A stretch of 64,000 bases of DNA from an uncultured Verrucomicrobiota bacterium (GTDB taxonomy: Bacteria; Verrucomicrobiota; Verrucomicrobiia; Limisphaerales; UBA1412): the NCBI GenBank assembly GCA_944389455.1, contig CALXMK010000006.1, positions 62,001 to 126,000 of the forward strand. Reading direction: 5' to 3'. Made by a program: the position numbers and the translations under genes. The notes beneath the pieces were generated by a model. It was not told the DNA's origin, ran no database searches, and saw nothing but the letters and a program-made list of their open reading frames with translations. How positions within the stretch are numbered: position 1 is the first letter of the stretch; each line of letters opens with the position of its first letter. Shown here in pieces: positions 18,414 through 26,879 of this stretch.

Positions 18414-19663
18414 GATTGTCCCATACCAAATCTTCCAGCGCCTCTCATTCCTCCCATTATATCTCGCATATTAATTTGCGGAGGTTCATCGTATGCACTG
18501 GGATTTGATGCATATTCTAATTGAGCTCTTGCCGCTGCAAACACCTGTGACATTTGCTCATCTGCTGCATAATTTTGCTCAATTGATTCCAATACATTGA
18601 GTCTACTTGCAGCCGACTCTACCGAAACATTGTTATTAGGACCGATTCCTCCTAGCCCAAGGATCATCATTCTGCTCAACATAGGATTATCGACAACCTC
18701 ATTATAGGCAGTATTAAACATTTCTGTAGCCTGGCTATTACGCCCAACGTAATCCATGGCTGAGGCCATCAGTCTTGCCTGGTCCATTGGGCTTAGATTT
18801 TGATTCATAAAGGCATCATAAATAGCAGGGATAGCAGCTTCTCCTAAGGTTTGAATCGCAAAATCAAGAACAGAACCATCTATGCCATTATTGGTAACCA
18901 GTGAACCAAGCATAGCTGCCGCGTACTCTGTATCACCAAGTGAGGCTAATAATTGAAGTAATTGCCGTTTATCTCCTTCTGTTATTGATGTATTAGCCAA
19001 CAAGTTTCTGGCTGTAGTTATCGTTGTATTGACAAAAATATTGCTGTCAATAGATTGCAAAATAGTAGATAAATAACTTAATTCTTGTGCATTTAATGTC
19101 GTCGGTAGAATTTGTCCAAGAAGATTTATAGCATCTTTTCCTCCAATATCATTCAATACATCGATCAATCCAATACGAGTTGTTGATGGCAAGTCTGTGT
19201 TAGCTGTGCCAGTGTTGTTATTGTTAAAATTATTGTTACGCCCTCTTCCATTCCGATTACCAGGTCCTCTTCCACGAAAGCCTCCTGTATTTTCAATTAA
19301 AACAACATTTTCTCCTGTTGTGAAATAATCACGAATTGCGGGTATAGCCTTTTCTCCTTCTTCGACTAATCCTTGAAAACAGAAAAATGCTTCACGGAGC
19401 TTTTTTTTAGGATCGCTGTTAAGATTGCTTAATCTATGGATGAGAAGAGTGGAATCAGTATCCAAACTTAGTTGCACATCTGGAGACGAAGGTTGGCTAG
19501 AAGATTTAGCTGCCAATAAAGCTTCTTTTTCTGCTTCCCAAGCATTTTGTCTGGCATTGATTTGTTCAACAGCAGCACGCTCAACTTTTAAAACATAATG
19601 GGCGCTAGCAGCAATTACACAAGCACAAATGATACAATTAATCAAAATTCCTTTCGTATTCAT
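18383..19663 (-). CDS. membrane-anchored helical-repeat (HEAT-like) protein with low-complexity segments
   Basis: 426 residues. An N-terminal hydrophobic segment (LINCIICACVIAASAHYVL) precedes a charged coiled-coil-like stretch. A short globular region and a Gly/Arg/Asn-rich low-complexity segment around residues 125-160 (GGFRGRGPGNRNGRGR, then poly-Asn) come next. About 200 residues of alternating helices follow, of the HEAT/PBS-lyase-repeat type (IGLIDVLNDIGGKDAINLLG and similar). The C-terminus is Met/Gly/Pro-rich (MRGAGRFGMGQSGMPPGPPG). Probably periplasmic or membrane-bound scaffold; no known family is recognised. Single gene, convergent with cimA. Confidence 0.55.
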   Translation of the reverse strand: MNTKGILINCIICACVIAASAHYVLKVERAAVEQINARQNAWEAEKEALLAAKSSSQPSSPDVQLSLDTDSTLLIHRLSNLNSDPKKKLREAFFCFQGLVEEGEKAIPAIRDYFTTGENVVLIENTGGFRGRGPGNRNGRGRNNNFNNNNTGTANTDLPSTTRIGLIDVLNDIGGKDAINLLGQILPTTLNAQELSYLSTILQSIDSNIFVNTTITTARNLLANTSITEGDKRQLLQLLASLGDTEYAAAMLGSLVTNNGIDGSVLDFAIQTLGEAAIPAIYDAFMNQNLSPMDQARLMASAMDYVGRNSQATEMFNTAYNEVVDNPMLSRMMILGLGGIGPNNNVSVESAASRLNVLESIEQNYAADEQMSQVFAAARAQLEYASNPSAYDEPPQINMRDIMGGMRGAGRFGMGQSGMPPGPPGF

Positions 19664-19854
19664 AACGAAACTCTATATTGAAAACACCAGTTAGAGCTAA
19701 TAGTTTTGATTTATTTAGATAATTGTGAAGTTTTTTGGTATACCATCTTTGAACGAGATGCGACTTGACAAAAAACACTTTCTACGGTTTCATAATCAAA
19801 GGTAAACACTGGGAGAGTGGGAACCTATTAAGGAAAAAATCGGGAATTTTGTAT

Positions 19855-20256
19855 ATGACAAAGAGACTTTTTTTAAAAACTCTCGTATGTTGCTGTGGGG
19901 CAGCAATATTGAGTGGATGTGTAGGAACAGTAGATGGCGGGAAACGAATGGGGAATCCTATGGTTAACGATAAAATTTTGAGCCTGTATGATGCGCCCGT
20001 CACAATGGATATTGCTTTTCAATCTGCCAAAAAAGTTCTGATGGAAATTGGCAACTTGTACGGAGAAAATACGATTACATATACTCTGGAAGCAAAAGTT
20101 GATACTAGGACTGTTTTTTTGAAAGTTGAAGATTCTGAAGGAAAGGTGCTTATCACTACACAAGTCCGCGCTAAAGGGGGAGGAGCCGATTTAACTCTGG
20201 CTAGCGAGATTGATAAACGGATTGCTATTGAGATGACATTGAGAACTAACGAGTAA
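19855..20256 (+). CDS. small lipoprotein, possibly DUF3568-like
   Basis: 133 residues from the ATG at 19855. The frame is open upstream, but this start gives a clean lipoprotein signal: KRLFLKTLVCCCGAAILSGC, with lipobox L-S-G-C. The mature part is a small alpha/beta domain (YDAPVTMDIAFQSAKKVLME, then strands ITYTLEAKVDTRTVFLKVED). The overall size, lipobox and helix-then-strands layout recall DUF3568 lipoproteins, but I cannot confirm that. It stands alone, followed by a strong terminator. Confidence 0.6.
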   Translation: MTKRLFLKTLVCCCGAAILSGCVGTVDGGKRMGNPMVNDKILSLYDAPVTMDIAFQSAKKVLMEIGNLYGENTITYTLEAKVDTRTVFLKVEDSEGKVLITTQVRAKGGGADLTLASEIDKRIAIEMTLRTNE

Positions 20257-20286
20257 TCTTAAATTTAAGGAATTAAGTATTTGGAC

Positions 20287-20314
20287 AGATCCGGTATTTT
20301 TCCGGATCTTTTTT
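20287..20314 (+). terminator. intrinsic terminator after the small lipoprotein gene
   Basis: A perfect 8-bp stem AGATCCGG/CCGGATCT with a 7-nt T-rich loop, followed by TTTTT. Confidence 0.85.
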
Positions 20315-20358
20315 ATTTTAAAATTGAGTTAACTCCATTAGAAGTGTAATTTATCTGC

Positions 20359-21747
20359 ATGCGGCAAGTCTTATTGCAAGGAGCCCGAATTTTAGATCCG
20401 ATGAATAACGTGGATCTAATTGGTGAATTACTAATTCGGGAGGGGAAGGTAGCTGCCATTGGCAAAAATCTTTCATCTGATTTAAAGCAAGAAACAGAAG
20501 TAATTTCTCTAGAAGGTTTGGTTCTATGTCCCGGATTAATTGATATGCATGTGCACTTGCGGGAACCTGGGCAAACAGCAAAAGAGACTATTAAAACTGG
20601 AACACAAGCAGCAGCCAGGGGCGGAATTACCAGTATTGTTTGTATGCCAAACACTAATCCTCCATTGGATAACCCAAGTTCAGTGGCCTTTGTTGAAGAA
20701 CACTGCAGACAAGAAGCGACAGTAAATGTTTTTATAGCAGGAGCGATCAGCAAAGATTTGGATGGTAAAGAGATGGCTCCTATCGGGGGACTCAAAAATG
20801 CAGGAGTTGTTGCTATTACCGATGATGGTCATTGTATCCAAAATAATGATTTAATGCGCAGATCTGTAGAATATGCTCAATTATTTGGTTTGCTCGTTAT
20901 GGATCATTGCCAAGATTATAGTGCAACTAGTGATGGTGTAATGCATGGTGGGTACTGGAGTACACACCTTGGCTTAAGAGGTTGGCCCAGTTTAGGTGAA
21001 GAAATAGTCGTGGCTAGGAATATTCTATTAGCCAAAAGGATTGGAGCCAGATTATACTGCCAGCATGTTAGTAGTGGGGAAAGTATTAATATGATCCGAA
21101 TGGCCAAAAAAGAAGGAATCACAATTTACGCAGAGACATGTCCTCATTATTTTATTTTAACAGACTCGGCAATAGCTGGTTCTGACATATATTGGGGAAA
21201 AGATGGCAATGATTATTTTATGCCTTTTTCCGATGAAGTGAAATCTTTACCAAAGCCTAGATGGTCTCGTTATAATACTTTTTTTAAGATGAATCCTCCT
21301 CTGCCATCCGCTTCTCATCGAGAAGCTATTTTAGAAGGTTTGGCAGATGGAACAATTGATGTTATTGCTAGTGATCATGCACCTCATTGTTGGCATGAGA
21401 AGGAAGTCGAATTCGATTTAGCCCCATTCGGTATTATTGGATTAGAAACAGAATTGGCTTTATCCTTAACAGGTCTTTACCATAAGAAAATTCTTAGTTT
21501 ATCTGATTTAATTAAAAAATTTACAGTTAATCCTGCGAAACTTTTAGGAATAAAGAAAGGATCACTTAGTATCGGCAGTGACGCAGACATCACGGTATTT
21601 GACCCGGAAAAAGAATGGTTTTATAACCCTAATGATGGTGCCAGTAAGTCGAAAAATTCTCCGTTTGCGGGCTGGCCTCTGAAAGGAAAAGCTATTGCAA
21701 CATGGGTTAAAGGAGAATTGAAGTGGAGTGATCGAAATCTAAAATAA
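20359..21747 (+). CDS. pyrC: dihydroorotase (class I)
   Basis: 462 residues of the amidohydrolase family, cyclising N-carbamoyl-aspartate to dihydroorotate in pyrimidine synthesis. Zinc-binding motif DMHVHLREPGQTAKE, then the GITSIVCMPNTNP loop, ITDDGHC, YCQHVSSGES, and the catalytic ASDHAPHCWHEKE near residue 340. The C-terminal small beta domain ends with GSLSIGSDADITVFD, typical of this family. It is slightly longer than the usual ~430 residues because of a loop around DIYWGKDGNDYFMPF. hisC starts 1 bp after its stop, so the two are co-transcribed although from different pathways. Confidence 0.93.
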   Translation: MRQVLLQGARILDPMNNVDLIGELLIREGKVAAIGKNLSSDLKQETEVISLEGLVLCPGLIDMHVHLREPGQTAKETIKTGTQAAARGGITSIVCMPNTNPPLDNPSSVAFVEEHCRQEATVNVFIAGAISKDLDGKEMAPIGGLKNAGVVAITDDGHCIQNNDLMRRSVEYAQLFGLLVMDHCQDYSATSDGVMHGGYWSTHLGLRGWPSLGEEIVVARNILLAKRIGARLYCQHVSSGESINMIRMAKKEGITIYAETCPHYFILTDSAIAGSDIYWGKDGNDYFMPFSDEVKSLPKPRWSRYNTFFKMNPPLPSASHREAILEGLADGTIDVIASDHAPHCWHEKEVEFDLAPFGIIGLETELALSLTGLYHKKILSLSDLIKKFTVNPAKLLGIKKGSLSIGSDADITVFDPEKEWFYNPNDGASKSKNSPFAGWPLKGKAIATWVKGELKWSDRNLK

Positions 21748-21748
21748 A

Positions 21749-22870
21749 ATGAAAAAAAATGTCATTAGACCTTTAATTCAAAAATTAAATCCATATGTAC
21801 CTGGAGAACAAATAAATCTTCCTGGACTTATCCGATTAAATACAAATGAACCTCCATATGCTCCTGCTCCAGAGGTTTTGGCGAGAATAAAAGATTCGGT
21901 AGATGCTAGATTGCGTAGATATCCTAATCCTACATCTGATGAAGTCAGAGAAAAATTAGCATCAATTCACGGATGTAAGAAGGAAAATATACTTGTTGGA
22001 AATGGATCCGATGAAGTATTAGAGTTAGCAGTCCGAGTTTTTGTAGAACCAATTTCTCCATCTATCAATGACAATTCAGCCAGTACGGTCCAATATTTTG
22101 ATCCCAGTTATAGTCTATATCCGGTATTGGCAGATATTGCAGGAGCCTTGAAAAATCCTGTACCTCTTTTGTCTGATTTTGGCATTCCGATTACAGAGCA
22201 ATTAAAATTAGAAGGGAAATGGGATTTTAATGCGGCTCTGACATTTGTTACCACTCCTAATGCTCCTACAGGAAGAGGTTATACAACAAGAGAGCTAGAA
22301 ACGCTTTGTGCAAATCAAAATGGAATAATTCTTTTGGATGAGGCGTATGCAAATTTTGCTGAAGAAAACGCAATGTCTCTTGCTTTAAAATTTCCAAATG
22401 TATTGGTTGCCAGAACTTTTTCAAAAGCTTATGCTCTCTGTTTTCAAAGGATCGGATATGTTGTTGGACCTGAAAATCTGATTTCATCTCTTCATAAGAT
22501 TCGAGGAAGCTATAATGTAAATGGTTTAGCGCAGGTGGCAGCATCCGCTTCTTTAGATTATCTAAATTATTATCAAAAAAACTTTGAATATATTAAAAAA
22601 ATTCGAGCAAAAACATCTGAATGGCTAAGTTCAAAAGGGTTTTATGTTAATCCTAGCCAGACTAATTTTATATTTGTAAAACCTCCTAACATTTTAACAG
22701 CTGAAAACTGGTATAAAGCTTACCATAAAAAGAATGTGCTTGTTCGCTGGTGGAGATATCCGAATGTAAAGGATTATCTGAGAATATCAATTGGTTCAGA
22801 AGAAGAAATGATCGAATTCAGAAAAAGAACTTTGGATATATTCAAAGAAAATGGAATTCTGAATCTATAA
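21749..22870 (+). CDS. hisC: histidinol-phosphate aminotransferase
   Basis: 373 residues, a fold-type I PLP aminotransferase. It exchanges the amino group between glutamate and imidazole-acetol phosphate in histidine synthesis. Visible: LIRLNTNEPPYAPAP and RRYPNPTSDEVREKLA near the N-terminus, GNGSDEVLEL, TTPNAPTGRGY, the LLDEAYANFAE cofactor-Asp region, and the PLP-lysine motif ARTFSKAYAL. The following residues CFQRIGYVVG differ from the usual GLAGLR(I/V)GY. The C-terminal KNVLVRWWRYPNVKDYLRISIG segment is typical for HisC. hisD is 15 kb away. Ends before a bidirectional terminator. Confidence 0.9.
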   Translation: MKKNVIRPLIQKLNPYVPGEQINLPGLIRLNTNEPPYAPAPEVLARIKDSVDARLRRYPNPTSDEVREKLASIHGCKKENILVGNGSDEVLELAVRVFVEPISPSINDNSASTVQYFDPSYSLYPVLADIAGALKNPVPLLSDFGIPITEQLKLEGKWDFNAALTFVTTPNAPTGRGYTTRELETLCANQNGIILLDEAYANFAEENAMSLALKFPNVLVARTFSKAYALCFQRIGYVVGPENLISSLHKIRGSYNVNGLAQVAASASLDYLNYYQKNFEYIKKIRAKTSEWLSSKGFYVNPSQTNFIFVKPPNILTAENWYKAYHKKNVLVRWWRYPNVKDYLRISIGSEEEMIEFRKRTLDIFKENGILNL

Positions 22871-22912
22871 TAAATCTATCTCCTTAAGAGGAGAATCTTT
22901 ATGCTAACAAAT

Positions 22913-22950
22913 AAAACAGCCTTTCTTCTTCATGAGAGAAAGGCTGTTTT
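22913..22950. terminator. bidirectional intrinsic terminator between hisC and the serine-hydrolase lipoprotein gene
   Basis: AAAACAGCCTTTCT pairs with AGAAAGGCTGTTTT around an 8-nt loop. The A-run before and T-run after the stem let it work for both convergent genes. Confidence 0.85.
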
Positions 22951-22974
22951 ATTAAATTAAATTTATAGGTAAGA

Positions 22975-24189
22975 TCAATTTTGTTGCTCTAATTCTATTC
23001 CCTTCATTTCTGCAACTTTGGTTCCTAAAATTCTTTGAAGTCCCAAAACATTTCCTTTTCCATCAGGATGAACTCGATTAGATAAGAATATATAAAATAT
23101 CCCCTCATTAGGAAGAATCCACATGCTTGTACCTGTAAAACCTGTATGACCAAAAGATTCTCCAGCTGGGAAAATATTGCCACGAGGACTACTATAACCA
23201 GTGGCAACATCCCAACCTAAACTGCGTTTATCTTTTAGAGCTTTAGGAGATTGGATAGTTGCCATTAAATGGACTGTTTCCGGTTTTAAAAGTTGTTTCT
23301 TTAGTTTTTTACCATAACGCCCCTGATGGAGAAGCATGTTACAATATATGCTTAAATCAGATACAGTGCTAAAAACACCAGCATGCCCAGCAATGCCATC
23401 CATATTTCGTGCTGTAGGATCATGAACAACTCCACATAAAATTTTGTTATTTACTTTTTGTGTCGGAGCAATACGTGATAATTTATCGCTACTTGGATTA
23501 TATCCTGTATCAATCATTCCTAATGGCAGATATATATTTTCCTTAGCAAATTTATCGATTTTCTCTCCGCTCACTGTCCTGACAATTTCGCCTAACAAGA
23601 TAAAATTAATATCACTATAAACAAATTTGCTTCCTGGTTCTTGTTTTGGAAGCTCTTTGCAAGCAGTTGCTATGCCTTCATCATAGCCTTTCCATCCTTT
23701 TGTGCTGTATCCTGGCCTAAGACCAGATGTATGAGTTAATAAATGTCTTATAGTGATACTCTTCTGGAGATCATTAGTAAAAGCAGGTAAATAGGTAAAG
23801 GCCGGAGCGTCTATATCCAAAAGTCCACGTTCCCATAACATCATAATACTTGGAGCTGTAGCTACAACTTTTGTTAAGGATGCTAAGTCATAGATAGTAT
23901 CTACAGAATTAGTTTCAATATTAGGAGATAAAGATTTATTGCCATATACTTGGACCCATTCTAATTGAGCTTCATTATTTGGCTTTTCGATATGGAGAAA
24001 GAATATTCCTCCTGGGGTGTTGCCATCATGAATACACTCATTAACAGCTAAATCAATTTCATCCAATTTTGATTCATTTAGTGTATTAAGCAATTCTTGA
24101 CTTTTAATAGACGATGTTGAACATCCTATTTGTACAATAACTATAGCAGATAAAACTGCTGCAAAAAGTAGTAAAAATCTATTTATCAT
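22975..24189 (-). CDS. beta-lactamase-fold serine hydrolase lipoprotein
   Basis: 404 residues. The signal peptide ends in a lipobox (VQIGC, Cys23), so it is a lipoprotein. The mature part is a class C beta-lactamase/penicillin-binding-protein-like domain: the S-x-x-K motif is SLTK (Ser104/Lys107) in YDLASLTKVVATA, the second motif is Y-S-D in FVYSDINFILLGE (Tyr-x-Asn in classical enzymes), and the third is HTG in GHTGFTGTSMW. Such serine hydrolases act on D-amino peptides or esters, and some work in cell-wall recycling beside glycosidases. The substrate is not deducible. It is the last gene of the TPR-plsY-gpsA series, 32 bp downstream of gpsA. Confidence 0.82.
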   Translation of the reverse strand: MINRFLLLFAAVLSAIVIVQIGCSTSSIKSQELLNTLNESKLDEIDLAVNECIHDGNTPGGIFFLHIEKPNNEAQLEWVQVYGNKSLSPNIETNSVDTIYDLASLTKVVATAPSIMMLWERGLLDIDAPAFTYLPAFTNDLQKSITIRHLLTHTSGLRPGYSTKGWKGYDEGIATACKELPKQEPGSKFVYSDINFILLGEIVRTVSGEKIDKFAKENIYLPLGMIDTGYNPSSDKLSRIAPTQKVNNKILCGVVHDPTARNMDGIAGHAGVFSTVSDLSIYCNMLLHQGRYGKKLKKQLLKPETVHLMATIQSPKALKDKRSLGWDVATGYSSPRGNIFPAGESFGHTGFTGTSMWILPNEGIFYIFLSNRVHPDGKGNVLGLQRILGTKVAEMKGIELEQQN

Positions 24190-24221
24190 AATATCTTAGA
24201 TTAATTATATTCATATCTATT

Positions 24222-25220
24222 TCAAATGGAAAAGGTATCCATTTGTTCAGATTTTTGTGTTCGTCCGATCAGGTGAGTTATCGATTCTTTGATATCTTTA
24301 TTTTCGTGAAGGATTGAATAAATTTCGCTGATAATAGGGGCATCAATTTGATGTTTTTGAATAAGTCTTTTAGCAGAGGCTGCCGTAGGCACTCCTTCTG
24401 CCACTGCATTCATCCCAGCAAGAATATCCTTAATTTTTTCTCCTCTTCCTAAATGCTCACCAACATATCGATTACGGCTCAAAGGAGAAAAACATGTTAC
24501 CATTAAATCTCCTAATCCACTTAATCCAACAAAGGTCTCTGGCCTAGCTCCAAGAGCAACTCCTAAACGCCGTATTTCAACAATTGCTCTTGTAAGAAGA
24601 GCAGCCTTGGAGTTTGCACCGAATCCCATTCCATCACAAATCCCAGCTCCAATTGCAATAATATTTTTAAGAGCGCCACCTAATTCTACTCCAATTATAT
24701 CATTGCCAGTATAAACCCTGAAAACAGGGGAGTGAAACAATTCTTGAGCTAACAATGCATGTTCTGGCGAATGACTTGCTGCAACAACGGCAGTAGGAAT
24801 ACCTTGAATAACCTCTCCTGCTAGAGAAGGTCCTGATAGGGCTACTGGAATACAATTAGGAATAGTTTCTTTAAGAATACCTGACATAGTCAAGCCGCTC
24901 TCAAACTCAATTCCCTTTGTTACAGAGATTACAGGACCTTTAAAAGTTGCAATAGTCTCAGTTGACTGGCGAAAATATTGTGAAGCAATGGCTACAACAA
25001 CCACATCTGCGTTTTTGGTAGCAATGTGTATATCATCTTCTATAATAAAATTCTCGGGGAATAAAATTCCTTTGATTACCGAGTTAATTTTATGAGTATT
25101 ACGGATTTCTTCTAATTGCCATCTTAATGCACTCCAAAGGGTAATTTGATGTCCATTCTTTGCTAGAAGAAGGGAGAGTGCTGAGCCCCAGGCTCCTGTT
25201 CCTAAAATTGTAATTTTCAT
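24222..25220 (-). CDS. gpsA: glycerol-3-phosphate dehydrogenase [NAD(P)+]
   Basis: 332 residues, cytosolic. It reduces dihydroxyacetone phosphate to sn-glycerol 3-phosphate for phospholipid synthesis. N-terminal Rossmann motif ILGTGAWGSALSLLLA, the VTKGIE segment, SGPSLAGEV, GVELGGALKNIIAIGAG with the catalytic Lys, and GLSGLGDLMVTCFSPLSRN. The start overlaps the plsY stop by 4 bp; pairing gpsA with plsY joins glycerol-3-phosphate formation with its first acylation. Confidence 0.96.
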   Translation of the reverse strand: MKITILGTGAWGSALSLLLAKNGHQITLWSALRWQLEEIRNTHKINSVIKGILFPENFIIEDDIHIATKNADVVVVAIASQYFRQSTETIATFKGPVISVTKGIEFESGLTMSGILKETIPNCIPVALSGPSLAGEVIQGIPTAVVAASHSPEHALLAQELFHSPVFRVYTGNDIIGVELGGALKNIIAIGAGICDGMGFGANSKAALLTRAIVEIRRLGVALGARPETFVGLSGLGDLMVTCFSPLSRNRYVGEHLGRGEKIKDILAGMNAVAEGVPTAASAKRLIQKHQIDAPIISEIYSILHENKDIKESITHLIGRTQKSEQMDTFSI

Positions 25221-25864
25221 GATCTATTTTTGGGTCCTAATCGATTCTCTGTCCCATTCAAAAGACGTTTAATATTGCTTCTATGCCGATAAATTACCAG
25301 AAGAGCAATCACAACAGTAATAGAACTGATCAGAAGGTTATGGTAAATCAAATAAACAGAAAACGGTAAACAAATAGCTGCTAAAATCGAAGAAAGAGAT
25401 ACATAACGGCTTAGAAATATAGTTATGCTAAACACTAGCAAACAGATTCCTAAGGCAAGGGGAGTAATTGTTAAAAATACTCCGGCAGAAGTTGCGATTC
25501 CTTTGCCGCCTTTAAATTTTAGCCAAAAAGTAAAACTATGTCCTAAAATAGCCCCTAATCCAGCAATAATCATCAACAAAGAGGCTGTATCATCACTTAT
25601 TGGAACACCAGTCCATTCTGTTGCAATGATAGGGGCTAATAGACAAGATAAAAAACCTTTAAAAGCATCTGCCAAAAGAACAACTGATGCAGCTTTAGCC
25701 CCTAGAATCCGAAATGCATTTGTGGCACCAATATTACCGCTCCCTTGTTTGCGAATGTCTACTCCCTTGAGTTTTCCGATAAGATAGCCAGAAGGGATTG
25801 CTCCTAAGAAATAGGATATGGCAACAATAGTCACAATGAGAAACGGTGAACAATCCTCCAACAT
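25217..25864 (-). CDS. plsY: acyl-phosphate:glycerol-3-phosphate acyltransferase
   Basis: 215 residues, polytopic inner-membrane enzyme that acylates glycerol 3-phosphate from acyl phosphate, the first committed step of phospholipid synthesis. Signature motifs: FLGAIPSGYLIGKLKGVDIR, then GSGNIGATNAFR, LGHSFTFWLKFKGGKGIATS (phosphate- and substrate-binding loops), and a C-terminal IYRHRSNIKRLLNGTENR tail. Five hydrophobic segments. Its stop overlaps gpsA by 4 bp; a TPR-protein gene lies 24 bp upstream. Confidence 0.95.
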   Translation of the reverse strand: MLEDCSPFLIVTIVAISYFLGAIPSGYLIGKLKGVDIRKQGSGNIGATNAFRILGAKAASVVLLADAFKGFLSCLLAPIIATEWTGVPISDDTASLLMIIAGLGAILGHSFTFWLKFKGGKGIATSAGVFLTITPLALGICLLVFSITIFLSRYVSLSSILAAICLPFSVYLIYHNLLISSITVVIALLVIYRHRSNIKRLLNGTENRLGPKNRS

Positions 25865-25888
25865 AGCAAGTATAGAAAATAATTATAA

Positions 25889-26707
25889 TTACCTTTTTCT
25901 CTTAAATTGTTCTGAAGCAGGGATGTGAGATGTTTTATGAGTATCTTCTTGCTCTAATTCAGTCCCTTCAGGTGCAGCCTGAGGCTCTTCATATTTTATT
26001 CCCATTCTATCCAGATGCTGACGTGCCTTTTCTGCAGCTGCGGTAAATTCGTAATCACGCGCAATCTTTTTCATTAAGTGGATAGCATCATTAGGACGAT
26101 TTAATTTACTTATGTAGAGATTGCATAAGTGGATGGCTGTCCAACCCCATTGTTCATCAGGTAGGTTGTATTTTAAAACTTCTTCATACTCCAGCGCTGC
26201 CGCAAGATAATTATGGACATCTTTTTCATATATTTCGGCAATACGAATGGAGGCATGAATTTCTGTCGGATTTTCTTTTAAATAGGCTCTGAAGATTTCA
26301 ATAGCTTCTAGAAAATTTCCTTTAGTCCATTCTTCTTCTGCTTTTTCATAATCTACTTTATTAATGAATTTCTGTAGATCAGGACTTCCGTGGAGCGTAT
26401 CAACGAGTTTATCTGCAAATAATGCAGAAAGCTGACGTCCCACAGTCAATCCTAGCGCAATGCCAAACAATAGAAAAAGAGCTCCGTAGATGAAAAGAGA
26501 ACTGATATTAACTTGCCCAACAGTAGCATTAACTTTAGTTTCACTATTAATGTTTTCCTCGATATCTATTTGATTATCAGGAGAATGAAACATGTATTTA
26601 TCATAGTTCGCCTTAAATAATAGCCCAAAAGTGCAAGTTCCTAAAATCAGGATCGCATAAAAAACAATCTTAAGTTTTTGAGCTTTGGTCAATAGCAGTC
26701 TTGACAT
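25889..26707 (-). CDS. two-helix membrane protein with C-terminal TPR domain
   Basis: 272 residues from the ATG at 26707; a GTG at 26722 would add five residues. Hydrophobic helices at about residues 11-30 and 68-90 flank a ~35-residue loop, and the long C-terminal part (about 110-245) is soluble helical repeat of TPR type (EEWTKGNFLEAIEIFRAYLK, then AAALEYEEVLKYN). The charged tail is Gln/Glu-rich. This predicts a cytosolic TPR domain on an inner-membrane hairpin. It precedes plsY and gpsA in the same operon, but a link to lipid synthesis is only suggested by position. Confidence 0.65.
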   Translation of the reverse strand: MSRLLLTKAQKLKIVFYAILILGTCTFGLLFKANYDKYMFHSPDNQIDIEENINSETKVNATVGQVNISSLFIYGALFLLFGIALGLTVGRQLSALFADKLVDTLHGSPDLQKFINKVDYEKAEEEWTKGNFLEAIEIFRAYLKENPTEIHASIRIAEIYEKDVHNYLAAALEYEEVLKYNLPDEQWGWTAIHLCNLYISKLNRPNDAIHLMKKIARDYEFTAAAEKARQHLDRMGIKYEEPQAAPEGTELEQEDTHKTSHIPASEQFKRKR

Positions 26708-26744
26708 AACAATACCATTCACTCACTTTTAAGTGCCAAGCAAT

Positions 26745-26774
26745 ATTATCCAAAAATATACGACGAAATGTCCA
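26745..26774 (-). promoter_or_regulatory. probable promoter of the TPR-plsY-gpsA operon
   Basis: On the minus strand: TGGACA (26769-26774) preceded by CT, an 18-bp spacer, and GATAAT (26745-26750). The CTGGACATT -35 context is shared with the tRNA-Ser promoter. Confidence 0.4.
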
Positions 26775-26782
26775 GTGAAAAC

Positions 26783-26822
26783 ATCTTATTCAGCCAATAA
26801 GATATTTCAAAAAGAAATATCT
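26783..26822 (-). promoter_or_regulatory. two overlapping, mutually exclusive hairpins between htpG and the TPR operon
   Basis: ATCTTATT/AATAAGAT (26783-26790 with 26796-26803) and AGATATTTC/GAAATATCT (26800-26808 with 26814-26822, A5 loop) are both perfect but share bases 26800-26803, so only one can form. They lie downstream of the htpG terminator and just upstream of the predicted operon promoter. Confidence 0.35.
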
Positions 26823-26826
26823 TAGA

Positions 26827-26858
26827 AAAAATAAAGCAGGAGTAAAAGCTCCTGCTTT
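26827..26858 (-). terminator. intrinsic terminator of htpG
   Basis: A perfect 10-bp stem AAAGCAGGAG/CTCCTGCTTT with a 6-nt loop. On the minus strand it is followed by a T-rich run (ATTTTTTC). It lies 22 bp after the htpG stop. Confidence 0.85.
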
Positions 26859-26879
26859 GGCATATCAAAGCAAATTAAG

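Noticed and set aside
19765-19854. Longer start for the small lipoprotein, at a TTG inside a TTGACA
   Set aside because: Starting at 19855 gives a perfect lipoprotein signal; the upstream part is better explained as promoter-like DNA, although a -10 box at proper spacing is not clear.
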